A DNA stretch of 64,000 nucleotides from Pseudomonas sp. ADAK18. GTDB lineage: Bacteria > Pseudomonadota > Gammaproteobacteria > Pseudomonadales > Pseudomonadaceae. The notes under the pieces were generated by a model. It saw only the letters and a list, made by a program, of their open reading frames with translations. It searched no databases and was not told where the DNA came from. Location: positions 2,149,001 through 2,213,000 of the forward strand of contig NZ_CP052859.1 of NCBI RefSeq assembly GCF_012935695.1. The letters run 5' to 3'. This document shows, one piece after another, positions 34,109-44,182 of this stretch. The stretch's first letter is position 1. Every line of letters starts with the position of its first letter. A program made the translations under genes and the position numbers.

Positions 34109-35137
34109 CTACAAGGGCTTGGCCAGTTGTTCGAGAAACATCGCCAGTCCCACTTCCCAGGCTTTCAAGCCTTTACGCACCCGTGGCTTGGGCAGTTTCG
34201 CCAATTCGCCCAGGCTGAAATGCTCCAGTATCGCCGGGTGGATATAGCACTTGCGGCATACCGCCGGCGTGTTGCCCAGTTGTCGGGCGACCTCTTTTAC
34301 CATCGCTACCACGTGCTTCTTCGCGTCGGATTCCGGTTGCCACTCAAGATCCCTCAGCACCGAAAGTGCGAGAGCACTGCCGGCCCAGGTTCGATAGTCC
34401 TTGGCGGTAAAGTCGTCCCCCGTCAGGCTGTGGAGGTAGGCGTTGACGTCGGTGGAGCTGACGGTATGCCGCTCGCCGTCTTCGTCCAGATACTGGAAGA
34501 GGTTCTGCCCCGGCAACTCCAGGCAGCGTTTGACCACCGTGGCCAGGCGCCGATCCTTGACGGTGATCTGGTGCGCGATGCCACTCTTGCCACGGAACTG
34601 GAACAGAATTTCGCTACCCTTGATGTCCACATGCCGGGTGCGCAAGGTGGTCAGGCCGTAGGAGCGATTGTCCCGGGCGTACTGGGTATTGCCCACGCGA
34701 ATCAGCGTGGCATCCAGCAACAGGATCACCGTGGCCAGGACTTTTTCACGATTGAAACCGGGTTTGGCGACCTGGGCTTCCAATTGTTTGCGCAGCTTCG
34801 GCAGGGCGCTGCCGAAGGCTTGCAGCCGTGAGTATTTGTCGCTGTCGCGCACCTCGCGCCAACGGGGGTGATAGCGGTATTGCTTGCGTCCCCGGGCGTC
34901 GCGGCCGGTGGCTTGCAGATGGCCGTGCCGGTCGGCGCAGATCCATACATCGGTGTAGGCCGGCGGTACGGCCAGGGCGCTGATGCGCTTGATCTCGGTG
35001 GCGTCGGTAATGCGCTCGCCATTGGCCGCGAAATACTGGAACTTGCCTCGTAGCTTTTTGCGGCGGATGCCGGGCTGGGTGTCGTCAACGTAATGCAGGT
35101 CGTGGGGCAGGTCGGCAAGCAGCGCTGGATCGGGCAT
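34109..35137 (-). CDS. DNA topoisomerase IB
   Basis: A 342-residue poxvirus-like type IB topoisomerase. Catalytic features are visible: ATLIRVGNTQYA, SYGLTTLRTRHVD, FRGKSGIAHQITVKDRRLA, and TVSSTDVNAYLHSLTGDDFTAKDYRTWAGS with the conserved Arg. The nucleophile Tyr is in CRKCYIHPAILE near the C-terminus. It relaxes supercoils through a 3'-phosphotyrosine link. ATG 35137 is chosen over a longer upstream frame. Such enzymes are common in Pseudomonas, with an unclear role. Confidence 0.92.
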   Translation of the reverse strand: MPDPALLADLPHDLHYVDDTQPGIRRKKLRGKFQYFAANGERITDATEIKRISALAVPPAYTDVWICADRHGHLQATGRDARGRKQYRYHPRWREVRDSDKYSRLQAFGSALPKLRKQLEAQVAKPGFNREKVLATVILLLDATLIRVGNTQYARDNRSYGLTTLRTRHVDIKGSEILFQFRGKSGIAHQITVKDRRLATVVKRCLELPGQNLFQYLDEDGERHTVSSTDVNAYLHSLTGDDFTAKDYRTWAGSALALSVLRDLEWQPESDAKKHVVAMVKEVARQLGNTPAVCRKCYIHPAILEHFSLGELAKLPKPRVRKGLKAWEVGLAMFLEQLAKPL

Positions 35138-35209
35138 GGTGCAAAGTCCTTGGCCGGTATGTCTGATTGACCGCAGCACTGTGCGGTCGTGCCAAAGGAT
35201 TGCAATCAG

Positions 35210-36295
35210 TCAGGCCAGTACTGCCACCGCTTTGATTTGTGCCCATAACACTTGGCCTGGATGCAGCTGCAACTGGTCCCTGGAAAAACGCGTGATACGC
35301 GCCAGCAACGGCGTGCCGCCAGCGTCCAGGCGCACCAGCACGTGGGCGCTGTTATCGGCGGGAATTTCCTGGGTCACTGTTACCGGCAGACGGTTGAGAA
35401 TGCTGCTGTGCTCTTCGGCTTGCAGGCTCAGGCTGACATCCCGGGCCTGCACTTTGAAACGCAGGTGTTTACCACGGTCCAGCGGCGTATGAGCGACTCG
35501 AACCTGTAACGGGCTGTTGGGCAGTTGCAGGGTCAGTAATTGGTAGTGGGCGTCATAGGCACTGACCGTGCCATTGATCACCACACCGGCGTCGTCACCC
35601 AGGGCCATGGGCAGGTCAAGCCGGGCCAGGGTTTCGCCGATGGGGCCGCTGGCCAGGGCGTTGCCGTCACTGAGCAAGACGATGTGATCGGCCAGCCGCG
35701 CCACTTCATCCTGGGCATGGCTGACGTACAGCACCGGTATTTCCAGCTCGTCGTGCAAGCGCTCCAGGTACGGCAGGATTTCGCTTTTACGTTTGCTGTC
35801 CAGAGCGGCCAAGGGCTCGTCCATCAGCAGCAGTTGCGGGCTGGTGAGCAGGGCGCGGGCAATGCCGACCCGCTGGCGTTCGCCGCCGGAAAGGTGCTGG
35901 GGATGGCGGTCCAACAGGTGGCCGATGCCCAGCAACTCCGTGGCCTGGGCCATGTCCACCCGGCGCTGCTGGCGCGGGATGCGTTTGAGGCCGAATTGCA
36001 GATTGGCCAGCACCGACAAATGCGGGAACAGGCTGGCTTCTTGAAACACGTAGCCCAGCGCGCGCTTATGCGGCGGTACAAACAGCCCGTTACGGCTGTC
36101 CTGCCACACCTCGTCGTTGATCCGGATGAAGCCTTCGTCAGCCCGTTCCAGCCCAGCGATGCAGCGCAGGCAGGTGGTCTTGCCGGAGCCGGAATGCCCA
36201 TACAACGCCGTCACTCCGCGCCCGGGCAACTGCAGGTCAACGTCCAGGGCAAACCCGGAATACTTCAGTTGCAGGCGTACTTCTATCATCGACAT
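35210..36295 (-). CDS. modC: Molybdate ABC transporter ATP-binding protein ModC
   Basis: A 361-residue ATPase with Walker [17 protein letters not shown], signature [16 protein letters not shown] and Walker [13 protein letters not shown]. Residues from about 290 form the C-terminal TOBE domain (ARDVSLSLQ) that senses molybdate in ModC proteins. ATG 36295 overlaps the modB stop by one base (TGATG), so the subunits are translationally coupled. It drives molybdate uptake for molybdenum-cofactor enzymes. Confidence 0.95.
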   Translation of the reverse strand: MSMIEVRLQLKYSGFALDVDLQLPGRGVTALYGHSGSGKTTCLRCIAGLERADEGFIRINDEVWQDSRNGLFVPPHKRALGYVFQEASLFPHLSVLANLQFGLKRIPRQQRRVDMAQATELLGIGHLLDRHPQHLSGGERQRVGIARALLTSPQLLLMDEPLAALDSKRKSEILPYLERLHDELEIPVLYVSHAQDEVARLADHIVLLSDGNALASGPIGETLARLDLPMALGDDAGVVINGTVSAYDAHYQLLTLQLPNSPLQVRVAHTPLDRGKHLRFKVQARDVSLSLQAEEHSSILNRLPVTVTQEIPADNSAHVLVRLDAGGTPLLARITRFSRDQLQLHPGQVLWAQIKAVAVLA

Positions 36296-36975
36296 CAACT
36301 CCAGCCCGCTTTGGTTTTACGGCTGGAGTAGAGCGCCAGCAACACCAGGAAAGAAAACACCACCATGGACCCGGCCAGCCAATGGGCCTGGGCATATTCC
36401 ATGGCCTCGACGTGGTCGTAGATCTGCACCGAAACCACCCGGGTCTTGTCGGGGATATTGCCGCCGATCATCAGTACTACGCCGAACTCACCGACGGTAT
36501 GGGCAAAACCGAGAATCGACGCCGTGATAAACCCCGGGCGGGCCAGGGGCAGGATCACGTTGAAAAAAGTGTCCCAGGGATTGGCCCGCAAGGTCGCGGC
36601 CACTTCCAGCGGGCGGGTGCCGATGGCGGAGAAGGCGTTCTGCAACGGCTGCACTACGAACGGCATGGAATAGATCACCGAGCCAATCACCAGCCCGGTA
36701 AAACTGAAGGTCAAGGTGCCCAGGCCCAGCCATTGGGTGAACTGGCCGAAGTAACCATTGGGACCCATGGTCAGCAGCAGGTAGAAGCCGATCACCGTCG
36801 GTGGCAGCACCAGCGGCAAGGCGACGATCGCCCCGATGGGGCCACGCAACCACGAGCGGGTGCGTGACAACCACAGGGCGATCGGAGTGCCGATGACCAG
36901 CAGAATCGCGGTGGTCAGCGATGCCAGTTGGATGGTCAGCCAGATAGCGGAAAAATCGGCACTCGACAGGGGCAT
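36295..36975 (-). CDS. modB: Molybdate ABC transporter permease ModB
   Basis: A 226-residue permease with about five hydrophobic segments. The ABC-contact loop is visible ([25 protein letters not shown]), and [25 protein letters not shown] is typical of ModB. The start nearly touches the modA stop (36976), and the end couples to modC. Confidence 0.95.
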   Translation of the reverse strand: MPLSSADFSAIWLTIQLASLTTAILLVIGTPIALWLSRTRSWLRGPIGAIVALPLVLPPTVIGFYLLLTMGPNGYFGQFTQWLGLGTLTFSFTGLVIGSVIYSMPFVVQPLQNAFSAIGTRPLEVAATLRANPWDTFFNVILPLARPGFITASILGFAHTVGEFGVVLMIGGNIPDKTRVVSVQIYDHVEAMEYAQAHWLAGSMVVFSFLVLLALYSSRKTKAGWS

Positions 36976-37794
<819 letters not shown>

Positions 37795-37797
37795 CTA

Positions 37798-37823
37798 CCG
37801 CTATGTATGTGAATATATAGCGG
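37798..37823. promoter_or_regulatory. Putative ModE operator of modABC
   Basis: CCGCTATGTAT and ATATATAGCGG form an imperfect palindrome around GTGA, about 55 bases before modA. It fits the known ModE pattern CGnTATAT...TAnATAnCG. ModE with bound molybdate would repress the operon here. No modE gene is in the window. Confidence 0.75.
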
Positions 37824-37870
37824 TTGGCCATCGCCGGTACAGTGCAAAGTTGCCCAGGAAGTCAGTGTTT

Positions 37871-38935
37871 TCAGGTTCTTTTGAGTTTTTCCAGCGCTTG
37901 CTCCGCCAGCGTACGGGTCAGCTCGTAAGTCGAAAGGTCTTTGCACAGGCGTAACGCCTGACCCGACCACAAGTTACTGAAGCCGGCTTCATCCTTGGCT
38001 TTCAACGGTATGAGCGCGCCACCGGACAGCGGAAATGCGGGCGCGGTCGGGTTGATTGATCCCAACTCACGCATCACCCGATTGATGATGCCCCGCGCCG
38101 GACGCCCGGTGAACAGGTTGGTCAGGGCTGTCTCACTGGCTTGAGCATTGCGCAATGCGTGGTGGTGCGACGCGGTGACATTGGCCTCGGGGGTAAACAG
38201 GTACGCGGTGCCGATCTGCACCGCCGATGCTCCCAGGGCAAAGGCGGCGACAATGCCCCGCGCATCACCGATCCCGCCGGCGGCAATCACCGGAACGCTG
38301 ACGGCGTCGACAATCTGCGGCACCAGCGCCAGGGTGCCGATCTGGCTGCTGAGGTCTTCGGTGAGAAACATCCCGCGATGCCCCCCGGCTTCATAGCCCA
38401 TGGCAATGATCGCGTCGCAACCGTGCTGTTCCAGCCAAATGGCCTCTTCGACGGTGGTGGCGGACGACAGCACTTTGGCACCCGTCGCCTTGACCCGATC
38501 CAGCAAGGCTTTTTCTGGTAGGCCGAAGTGGAAGCTGACCACTTCAGGACGGAACTCTTCTACAACTTCGCAGGCGGCATTGTTGAAGGGCGCGCGGCTA
38601 GAAACGGGCGTCGGCGCATCGAAGTCGGCACCCAGCTCACGGTAGTAGGGTTCCAGCAGGTTTTTCCATTGACGATCACGTTCGGCGTCGGGTGCGGGTG
38701 GCTGATGGCAGAAGAAGTTGACGTTCAGCGGTTTAGTGCTGCTTTGGCGAATGGTGGTCAGCGCCTCACGCAGTTGTTCAATGCTCAATGCTGCGGCCGG
38801 CATTGACCCCAGGGCGCCGGCCTCGCTGGCGGCAATAACCATGGCTGTACCAGTGGCACCGGCCATGGGCGCCTGGATGATCGGCAGTTCAATGCCCAGC
38901 AGGTCGATAATTCGGGTGTCTGGCCAGGTGCTCAT
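37871..38935 (-). CDS. NAD(P)H-dependent flavin oxidoreductase (nitronate monooxygenase-like)
   Basis: A 354-residue TIM-barrel FMN enzyme of the 2-nitropropane dioxygenase superfamily. Motifs: IQAPMAGATGTAMV at the N-terminus, CDAIIAMGYEAGGHRG (the active-site GxEAGGH loop), and PVIAAGGIGDARGIVAAFALGASAVQIGTAYLFTPEA for the phosphate site. It oxidises nitronates or acts on quinones; the exact substrate is not evident. ATG 38935 with GGAG upstream is preferred to a TTG five codons earlier. Confidence 0.88.
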   Translation of the reverse strand: MSTWPDTRIIDLLGIELPIIQAPMAGATGTAMVIAASEAGALGSMPAAALSIEQLREALTTIRQSSTKPLNVNFFCHQPPAPDAERDRQWKNLLEPYYRELGADFDAPTPVSSRAPFNNAACEVVEEFRPEVVSFHFGLPEKALLDRVKATGAKVLSSATTVEEAIWLEQHGCDAIIAMGYEAGGHRGMFLTEDLSSQIGTLALVPQIVDAVSVPVIAAGGIGDARGIVAAFALGASAVQIGTAYLFTPEANVTASHHHALRNAQASETALTNLFTGRPARGIINRVMRELGSINPTAPAFPLSGGALIPLKAKDEAGFSNLWSGQALRLCKDLSTYELTRTLAEQALEKLKRT

Positions 38936-39020
38936 GGGTTGCTTCTCCAACGGTGGAATGCTTGCCCGCTGTTTTAGCAGGGGCCAACAGCCCTCGGCCA
39001 GTCTGTTTTATTCACTGGAC

Positions 39021-39045
39021 GAACCCGGCTTTTCGTGCCGGGTTC
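39021..39045 (-). terminator. Terminator-like hairpin after the hydrolase gene
   Basis: A 9-bp perfect stem GAACCCGGC/GCCGGGTTC with a 7-base loop lies 12 bases after the hydrolase stop on the minus strand. No long U-run, but the stem is strong. Confidence 0.65.
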
Positions 39046-39056
39046 AATCGCAGGTT

Positions 39057-39935
39057 TCAGTCGATGGCGTGCCCAAGTACTTCGTGGATACGCTGGGCAA
39101 TCGGCGCCGCGTGGGTTTCCAGGGCGAAGTGACCGGTGTCGAGCAACTCCACCACCGCGTTGGGGTTGTCGGTCTTGTAGGCGTGAGCCCCCGGCGGGAT
39201 GAAAAACGGATCGTTACGACCCCAGATCACCAGTGTCGGCAGTTGTGTGGCCCTGAAAAATGCCTGGAAGGCCGGGTACAAGGTCAGGTTGTTGCGATAG
39301 TCGAGGAACAGGTCGAGTTGGACCTCGTCATTGCCGGGGCGCTGCATCAATAGGGTATCGAGTATGTAGGACTCTGGCGCTACCAACTCCGGTTGATCAA
39401 CACCGTGCAGGTATTGGTAGCGGGTGCCATCCAGGCTGATCACTGCGTTGTGAATCACTTCCCGATTGGCCTGGCTCGGTTCGGCCCAGTAGGCGCGGAT
39501 CGGTGCCCAGGCATCACCCAAACCCTCCAGATAAGCATTGCCATTTTGCGACACCAGAGCGCTGACTCGCTGCGGATGCGCCACGGCCAGGCGCAGGCCA
39601 ACCGGAGCGCCGTAGTCGAAGACATACAGAGCATAACGGCTGAGTTTCAGTGCGTCGACGAAGTGCCCGAGGGTGATTGCCAGGTTGTCGAAGCTGTAGT
39701 GGTAGGCGCGTTCAGCGGGTACTTCGGTGAAGCCGAACCCTGGCAGGTCTGGTGCAATCACGCGGTAGCGGGTGGCGAGCAGCGGGATCAGGTTGCGGTA
39801 CATATGGGAGGAGCTGGGGAAGCCGTGCAGCAACAGAATCACCGGGGCCGCAGGATCGCCGGCTTCACGGTAGAACACGCGCACACCGTCGGCATCGACG
39901 TGACGGCAGCGAATCACTGAGACGGGGATCGACAT
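39057..39935 (-). CDS. Alpha/beta hydrolase (haloalkane dehalogenase/epoxide hydrolase-like)
   Basis: A 292-residue hydrolase. LLLHGFPSSSHMYRNLIP carries the oxyanion HG motif. The position of the nucleophile is VFDYGAPVGLRLA, where the elbow carries Asp rather than Ser, as in epoxide hydrolases and dehalogenases. VIWGRNDPFFIPPGA holds a further acid and LLDTGHFALETH the catalytic His. It is divergent from a CGNR-type regulator gene that probably controls it. Natural substrate unknown. ATG 39935 is used because ATG 39941 is too close to AGGAG. Confidence 0.87.
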   Translation of the reverse strand: MSIPVSVIRCRHVDADGVRVFYREAGDPAAPVILLLHGFPSSSHMYRNLIPLLATRYRVIAPDLPGFGFTEVPAERAYHYSFDNLAITLGHFVDALKLSRYALYVFDYGAPVGLRLAVAHPQRVSALVSQNGNAYLEGLGDAWAPIRAYWAEPSQANREVIHNAVISLDGTRYQYLHGVDQPELVAPESYILDTLLMQRPGNDEVQLDLFLDYRNNLTLYPAFQAFFRATQLPTLVIWGRNDPFFIPPGAHAYKTDNPNAVVELLDTGHFALETHAAPIAQRIHEVLGHAID

Positions 39936-39950
39936 GATCATACTCCTGAG

Positions 39951-40046
39951 TAACTGGTTAATTTAGTTTTTCGGGTTACTGGTTAAGCAGGCTGCTCGAG
40001 TTTTTGTAACCTGTCAAATCAAATTAAGAGGTTACTTTTTGGTTGG
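39951..40046. promoter_or_regulatory. Divergent promoter region with repeated TAACTGGTTAA-like words
   Basis: Between the hydrolase and the CGNR regulator are TAACTGGTTAA (39951), TTACTGGTTAA (39976) and TAACCTGTCAA (40007), with a further GGTTACTTTTTGGTT at 40030. The clustering in a divergent AT-rich promoter suggests regulator-binding sites. Confidence 0.55.
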
Positions 40047-40109
40047 GGCGCGTAACTACACAAGCGCTTGGATAGCGGTTACGATGATGCGCGTTCAAGA
40101 GGATTCGAC

Positions 40110-40703
40110 ATGACTGCCATCACCCCACCCGATTTACCGCTGGAACCTTATGTGCTGGCCGATGACCCGGTATTGGACATGCTCAATACGCGGGCGAATG
40201 TCGACGGTGTGGCTCGGGATTTCTGGCAGACGGATGCCGATGTCGAGCGTTGGCTGGTACGCCTTGGCTGGGCCGAGGAGGGCGCCGTGCCTGCGTTCGA
40301 GGAGAGTGCTTTGCTAGGCGTGGCGCGGGGATTACGGGAGGTGATCCGGGATCTGCTGGAGCAGCGCAAGGTGGGCTTGCAAGGTGACCCTGTTGCCCTT
40401 AACGGTTTCTTGCGCAAGGCCGTCAGCCATCCGCAACTATCCTGGCCTGCACCGGGCGAGGTGCACCTGGAGCGTCAGCGCAAACAGCAAACCCCTGAGC
40501 AGTTTCTCTCACCGCTTGCAGAGGCCGCTGCGGTGCTGTTGGTAGAGGGTGATTTCGGTTTGATCCGCACCTGTGAACATCCGGATTGCGTGCTGTGGTT
40601 CTACGACCGTACCAAGGCTCACAAACGCCGTTGGTGCAGCATGGCGTTGTGTGGCAATCGGCATAAGGTCGCGGAGTTTCGTCGACGCAAGCTGGAGGGG
40701 TAG
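40110..40703 (+). CDS. ABATE/CGNR zinc-finger transcriptional regulator
   Basis: A 197-residue protein. The N-terminal ABATE ligand-sensing domain begins LADDPVLDMLNTRANVDG. The C-terminal zinc finger carries its four Cys as CEHPDCVLWFYDRT ... RRWCSMALCGNRHK, with the eponymous CGNR. These proteins act as small-molecule-responsive regulators. ATG 40110 follows AAGAGGATTCGAC. The gene is divergent from the hydrolase gene, its likely target. Confidence 0.88.
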   Translation: MTAITPPDLPLEPYVLADDPVLDMLNTRANVDGVARDFWQTDADVERWLVRLGWAEEGAVPAFEESALLGVARGLREVIRDLLEQRKVGLQGDPVALNGFLRKAVSHPQLSWPAPGEVHLERQRKQQTPEQFLSPLAEAAAVLLVEGDFGLIRTCEHPDCVLWFYDRTKAHKRRWCSMALCGNRHKVAEFRRRKLEG

Positions 40704-40997
40704 CTGTAGCGGCTTGCATTCCATTTGTGCGTGCTCACATCGTGTGCAAATGATTTCTTGCCCAGGATGATTGACCGGTACGCGGAGGGAGTGAGGGCCG
40801 ACCAACAGATGCGGACATGGCTTTATCTTAAACCTATCAATGGGTTAGAGATCCTACTTGCGAAGCACCATCCAAGATGTCAATTTATTCTGGCTCATCG
40901 AGAAGGCTAATGGCAGAACGAATGACCAACGCCGCACGTTTTTGAAGCCGCCAGACTTATCCTGACTACCGACCGCACTACATAAAGAGGGAACCCC

Positions 40998-41399
40998 ATG
41001 ACTAGCACCGCCAGCTCTGCGCAGATCGACGTCATCCAGCGTATGTACAATGCCAAAGGTGATATGGACGTCATACGAGCGGTTATCGCACAGGATGCCG
41101 TATGGGACATTGCTGTCGGCTTCCCGAAGGGCGGCGTATACAGCGGCTTCGACAATATCATCAACGACTTTTTCTCCTTCTTTGGCGATTTCAGCGAGTT
41201 CTGGGCCGAGGGTGACGAGTTCTTCGAGGTTGGAGACCACGTTATCGCGCTTGGTCGCTACCACGGCGTTACCAAGGACGGCGGCAACCAAGTCACCTCC
41301 CGGTTCGTGCATATTTACACCCTGCGCGATGGCCAGATCATTCGGCTTCAACAGACCACCGACACTTTACTCATTGCCCGCGCACTCGGGCGCGGTTGA
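40998..41399 (+). CDS. SnoaL-like/NTF2-fold protein
   Basis: A 133-residue cone-fold protein: IDVIQRMYNAKGDMDVIRAVIAQDAVWDIAVGFPKGGVYSG at the start and the C-terminal RFVHIYTLRDGQIIRLQQTTDTL are the SnoaL-like pattern. Members are small isomerases, cyclases or ligand-binding proteins. ATG 40998 follows AAAGAGGGAACCCC. It is 38 bases ahead of an esterase gene and probably in the same operon. Confidence 0.8.
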   Translation: MTSTASSAQIDVIQRMYNAKGDMDVIRAVIAQDAVWDIAVGFPKGGVYSGFDNIINDFFSFFGDFSEFWAEGDEFFEVGDHVIALGRYHGVTKDGGNQVTSRFVHIYTLRDGQIIRLQQTTDTLLIARALGRG

Positions 41400-41437
41400 G
41401 TCACGCCCAACACATCCGCACCAGGTGAGGCAAATTC

Positions 41438-42541
41438 ATGACAACAGCGCATGGCCGTACCCTGCTTCAGCTTTTGTTGCCCGGCCGCCTCGGCGACCCC
41501 GCCACCGACTTCGGCTCCGATCCTAGAAGCAACGCTCGACTGGTTGCAGCAATGGCCACCTTCGGTATGGACAAGCACGCCACACCGCCGCCCGTCACAG
41601 CCACCGACTCAAGGCAAGCCCTGCTTGAGTGGGGCACCGTCGCTGAAGCAGGCTTCGAGCAGCTATACGGAGCGGTCACAACCGGCCTGGCTCCCATTAC
41701 CGGGGTGACACGCGCTGTAGAGACGATTACCGGCGTAGACGGCAACACGATCAGGCTTTACATACATCGCCCTGCCGAGTCTGCTGGTCCCATGCCTGGC
41801 ATTATCTACCTGCACTCAGGAGGGATGGTCCTGCTGAGTATGGACAACCCCCTCCACCTACGCTGGGCCGACCAGTTGGCCGCCACCGGCCTGATCGTGG
41901 TCGGCGTCGACTTTCGTAATGGTGCGGGAAAACTCGGTCCCCATCCCTTTCCGGCGGGCCTCAATGACACCTTCAGTGCTCTACAATGGACTGACGCACA
42001 CCGCGATAACCTCGGACTGAGCAAGATCATCGTAGTTGGCGATTCCGGCGGCGGTAACCTCGCCCTCGCCACGGCCCTCAAGGCCAAGCAGGATGGCCTG
42101 CTCACCTTGCTGGACGGAGTGTATGCACTCGCGCCACATATCTCCGGCGCCTACGACTGGAGCGTGGAGGACCAAGCGCGGGAGCTGCCCTCCTTGCTGG
42201 AAAACGACCAGTATTTCACCAGCCTTGCCACTAGCCAGGTTCTGGCCAGACTTTACGACCCCGATTGTGCCAACCGGCGCAATCCCCTGGCCTGGCCTTA
42301 CCACGCCACCGAGGCCGACTTGATCGGCCTTCCACCGCACGTAATCTCCACTAACGAACTCGATTCGGTGCGTGACGAAGGCCTTGCCTACGCCCGCAAA
42401 CTTACTCATGCCGGAGTTAGTGTAATCAGCCGTACGGTGAACGGCATCACCCACGACGGTGACGTTATCTTCGAAGCCGCTCTGCCGGAACTCCACCATG
42501 ATGCTATCCGCGGCATCTACGACTTCGCCAGTAATCTATAG
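41438..42541 (+). CDS. Alpha/beta hydrolase fold-3 (HSL-type) esterase
   Basis: A 367-residue hydrolase. The HGGG-like oxyanion element reads YLHSGGMVLLS. The nucleophile elbow is GDSGGGNLALA, the acid lies near NELDSVRDEGLAYARKL and the His in NGITHDGDVI. These are the marks of the hormone-sensitive-lipase group. The N-terminal 80 residues form the cap. It likely hydrolyses small esters and may detoxify or catabolise a xenobiotic with the SnoaL-like neighbour. Confidence 0.85.
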   Translation: MTTAHGRTLLQLLLPGRLGDPATDFGSDPRSNARLVAAMATFGMDKHATPPPVTATDSRQALLEWGTVAEAGFEQLYGAVTTGLAPITGVTRAVETITGVDGNTIRLYIHRPAESAGPMPGIIYLHSGGMVLLSMDNPLHLRWADQLAATGLIVVGVDFRNGAGKLGPHPFPAGLNDTFSALQWTDAHRDNLGLSKIIVVGDSGGGNLALATALKAKQDGLLTLLDGVYALAPHISGAYDWSVEDQARELPSLLENDQYFTSLATSQVLARLYDPDCANRRNPLAWPYHATEADLIGLPPHVISTNELDSVRDEGLAYARKLTHAGVSVISRTVNGITHDGDVIFEAALPELHHDAIRGIYDFASNL

Positions 42542-42663
42542 CCGTCCCGCAGGCGTTGTGAGCTAGCGTGCAACGTACATGTTCAAACATGCGGTAAATG
42601 GATCACTGGAGGCTTCAAATATGAAAGCTGTCGCGCACTACCTCAATTTATGAAGGCGTTCTC

Positions 42664-43167
42664 ATGACTAAGTCAAACAATATAAGGGCAGCCCTGCAAT
42701 AGTCGGTTTTCGTAACTAAACGTCCCGGCGTCAATCGAAAATTGCCGGCCGGCTATGAGTCCCTCGCCTGGGTGCCCAATTCATCTACGTTAATCTAAGG
42801 CGAGCGGGACGCCGTACTGATCGATACTTTTCTTACCGTCGACGCCTCGCAGGCGTTACTGGATTGGATCATAGCGAGCGGCAAGAACCTGACCACAATT
42901 TATGTGACTCATGGCCATGCTGATCATTTTTTTGGCATCGCGCTGTTCAAGCGGTACTTTCCTAACGCTCGGGCGGTGGGCAGACCGGACGTCATGCAAG
43001 CCATGTTCGTTGATACCGACCCGGCGTGCCTTAAAGGTTTCTGGAACACACGCTTTCCCGGGCAAATCCCAGGACAGCTTGAAATTGCCGAGTCACTCGA
43101 AGAAAACAGCATCGACCTTAAGGGCATGAATACCCAGGCGTTTCGTACGAGAGGCCCTGACGCATAA
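42664..43167 (+). pseudogene. Broken metallo-beta-lactamase-fold hydrolase gene
   Basis: One reading frame from ATG 42664 shows an MBL-fold protein: GYESLAWVPNSSTLI, then ERDAVLIDTFLTVDASQALLDW, and IYVTHGHADHFFG with the HxHxDH metal motif. It is interrupted by in-frame stops TAG at 42700 and TAA at 42796 (the latter where a Tyr codon is expected). It ends at 43167, before the later metal-binding histidines. Both stops and the truncation indicate a pseudogene. Nothing else is seen in 43168-43304. Confidence 0.82.
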
Positions 43168-43304
43168 AACCTGGATTGGTGCTGTCTCGTCGAAGTCTGT
43201 CCGAAGATACTGGTCGAGTGCCTCACGCATCAGCAGCGGCAACGCAAACTTCGCGTGCTCACCCCGTGTCGATCAGACTCAACCAGTGATCATCGACACT
43301 TAGA

Positions 43305-43802
43305 TTACTTCGCTTCCGACGGTAAAAACATAGGGTTGCCATTCGCACTGGCTGTCGCAGAGACTTCTTCCTGCAAGACGTCCCAATGCTCGGCCACCTT
43401 ACCGTCCTTTAAACGAAATATGTCAACGACGATCATTGGTTTTGGCCCCCAACCTACGATCCGTCCGTGAACCATTACGAAATCACCTTCAGATACCGCC
43501 ATGCCCGGCTGATAGGAAAAGTCCTTCGGCAGTTTCGAGATCACCTCCTTTATCGCAGCCGGACCGTTCGGAATCGAAGGATTATGTTGGATATAATTTG
43601 GATCGAAGTATTGATCGACGACACTAGGGTCTCGATCTACAAATGCTCCGGTTAATGCACGAAGAGCAATTTTCTTGTTAGCTTCCGTCGAAACTTTCGA
43701 ATGAACCTGTTGAGGCGTTGACGGCTCGCTCGACTCTCCGGCAAACGACATGGCCGGTGCAAAAAGGACGCTCGCAAGAAGTGCAGAAGTACAAAGTTTC
43801 AT
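43305..43802 (-). CDS. Secreted SnoaL-like polyketide-cyclase/ester-cyclase family protein
   Basis: A 165-residue protein with a signal peptide (MKLCTSALLASVLFAPAMSFAG). The mature part has the SnoaL-like elements NKKIALRALTGAFVDRDPSVVDQYFDPNYIQHNP and VDIFRLKDGKVAEHWDVLQ. Periplasmic members of this family are common, with no proven reaction. Base composition is more AT-rich than the surrounding genes, consistent with acquisition. It is flanked by degraded DNA. Confidence 0.8.
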   Translation of the reverse strand: MKLCTSALLASVLFAPAMSFAGESSEPSTPQQVHSKVSTEANKKIALRALTGAFVDRDPSVVDQYFDPNYIQHNPSIPNGPAAIKEVISKLPKDFSYQPGMAVSEGDFVMVHGRIVGWGPKPMIVVDIFRLKDGKVAEHWDVLQEEVSATASANGNPMFLPSEAK

Positions 43803-44182
43803 GGGGTGATGCTCCTTTTAAACCCTCTTGAGTAGCGCCGAAGCCGACTCGTTATCGAGGGGGTTTGGTCTGGTTTGTGGTGGCGTGTTATCGAAATTTA
43901 TACTCTGCGCAAGTAGGCTAATCACTTGGCTCAATCAGCTTGTCATAACCCGCTGATTCATTGCAGTCAACAATGGAAAAATGGCGCCATGAAATATCTT
44001 CGATAGGCCCTCTCAAAGAGTTCGAATGAACGATCTCGCCGATAGTCATTTGTAGGTAGCATGAGCCCGTCACGCTGAAATACGAGTCCGCGTTTTTTCA
44101 AACACGCGCCAACACATCTAATGGCAAGGGACCGGTTTCTAATGTTTGAGAACACTTGCTCCAAGAGCAATGTGTTGGCTCA
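43803..44182. other. Intergenic region with an unassigned short frame
   Basis: An AT-rich gap between the SnoaL-like and oxidoreductase genes. A 67-codon frame on the minus strand (43967-44170) encodes a Cys- and Arg-rich sequence ending YRRYFMAPFFHC, with no family resemblance and no ribosome-binding site. It may be debris of a longer lost gene. No repeat or RNA was recognised. Confidence 0.4.
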
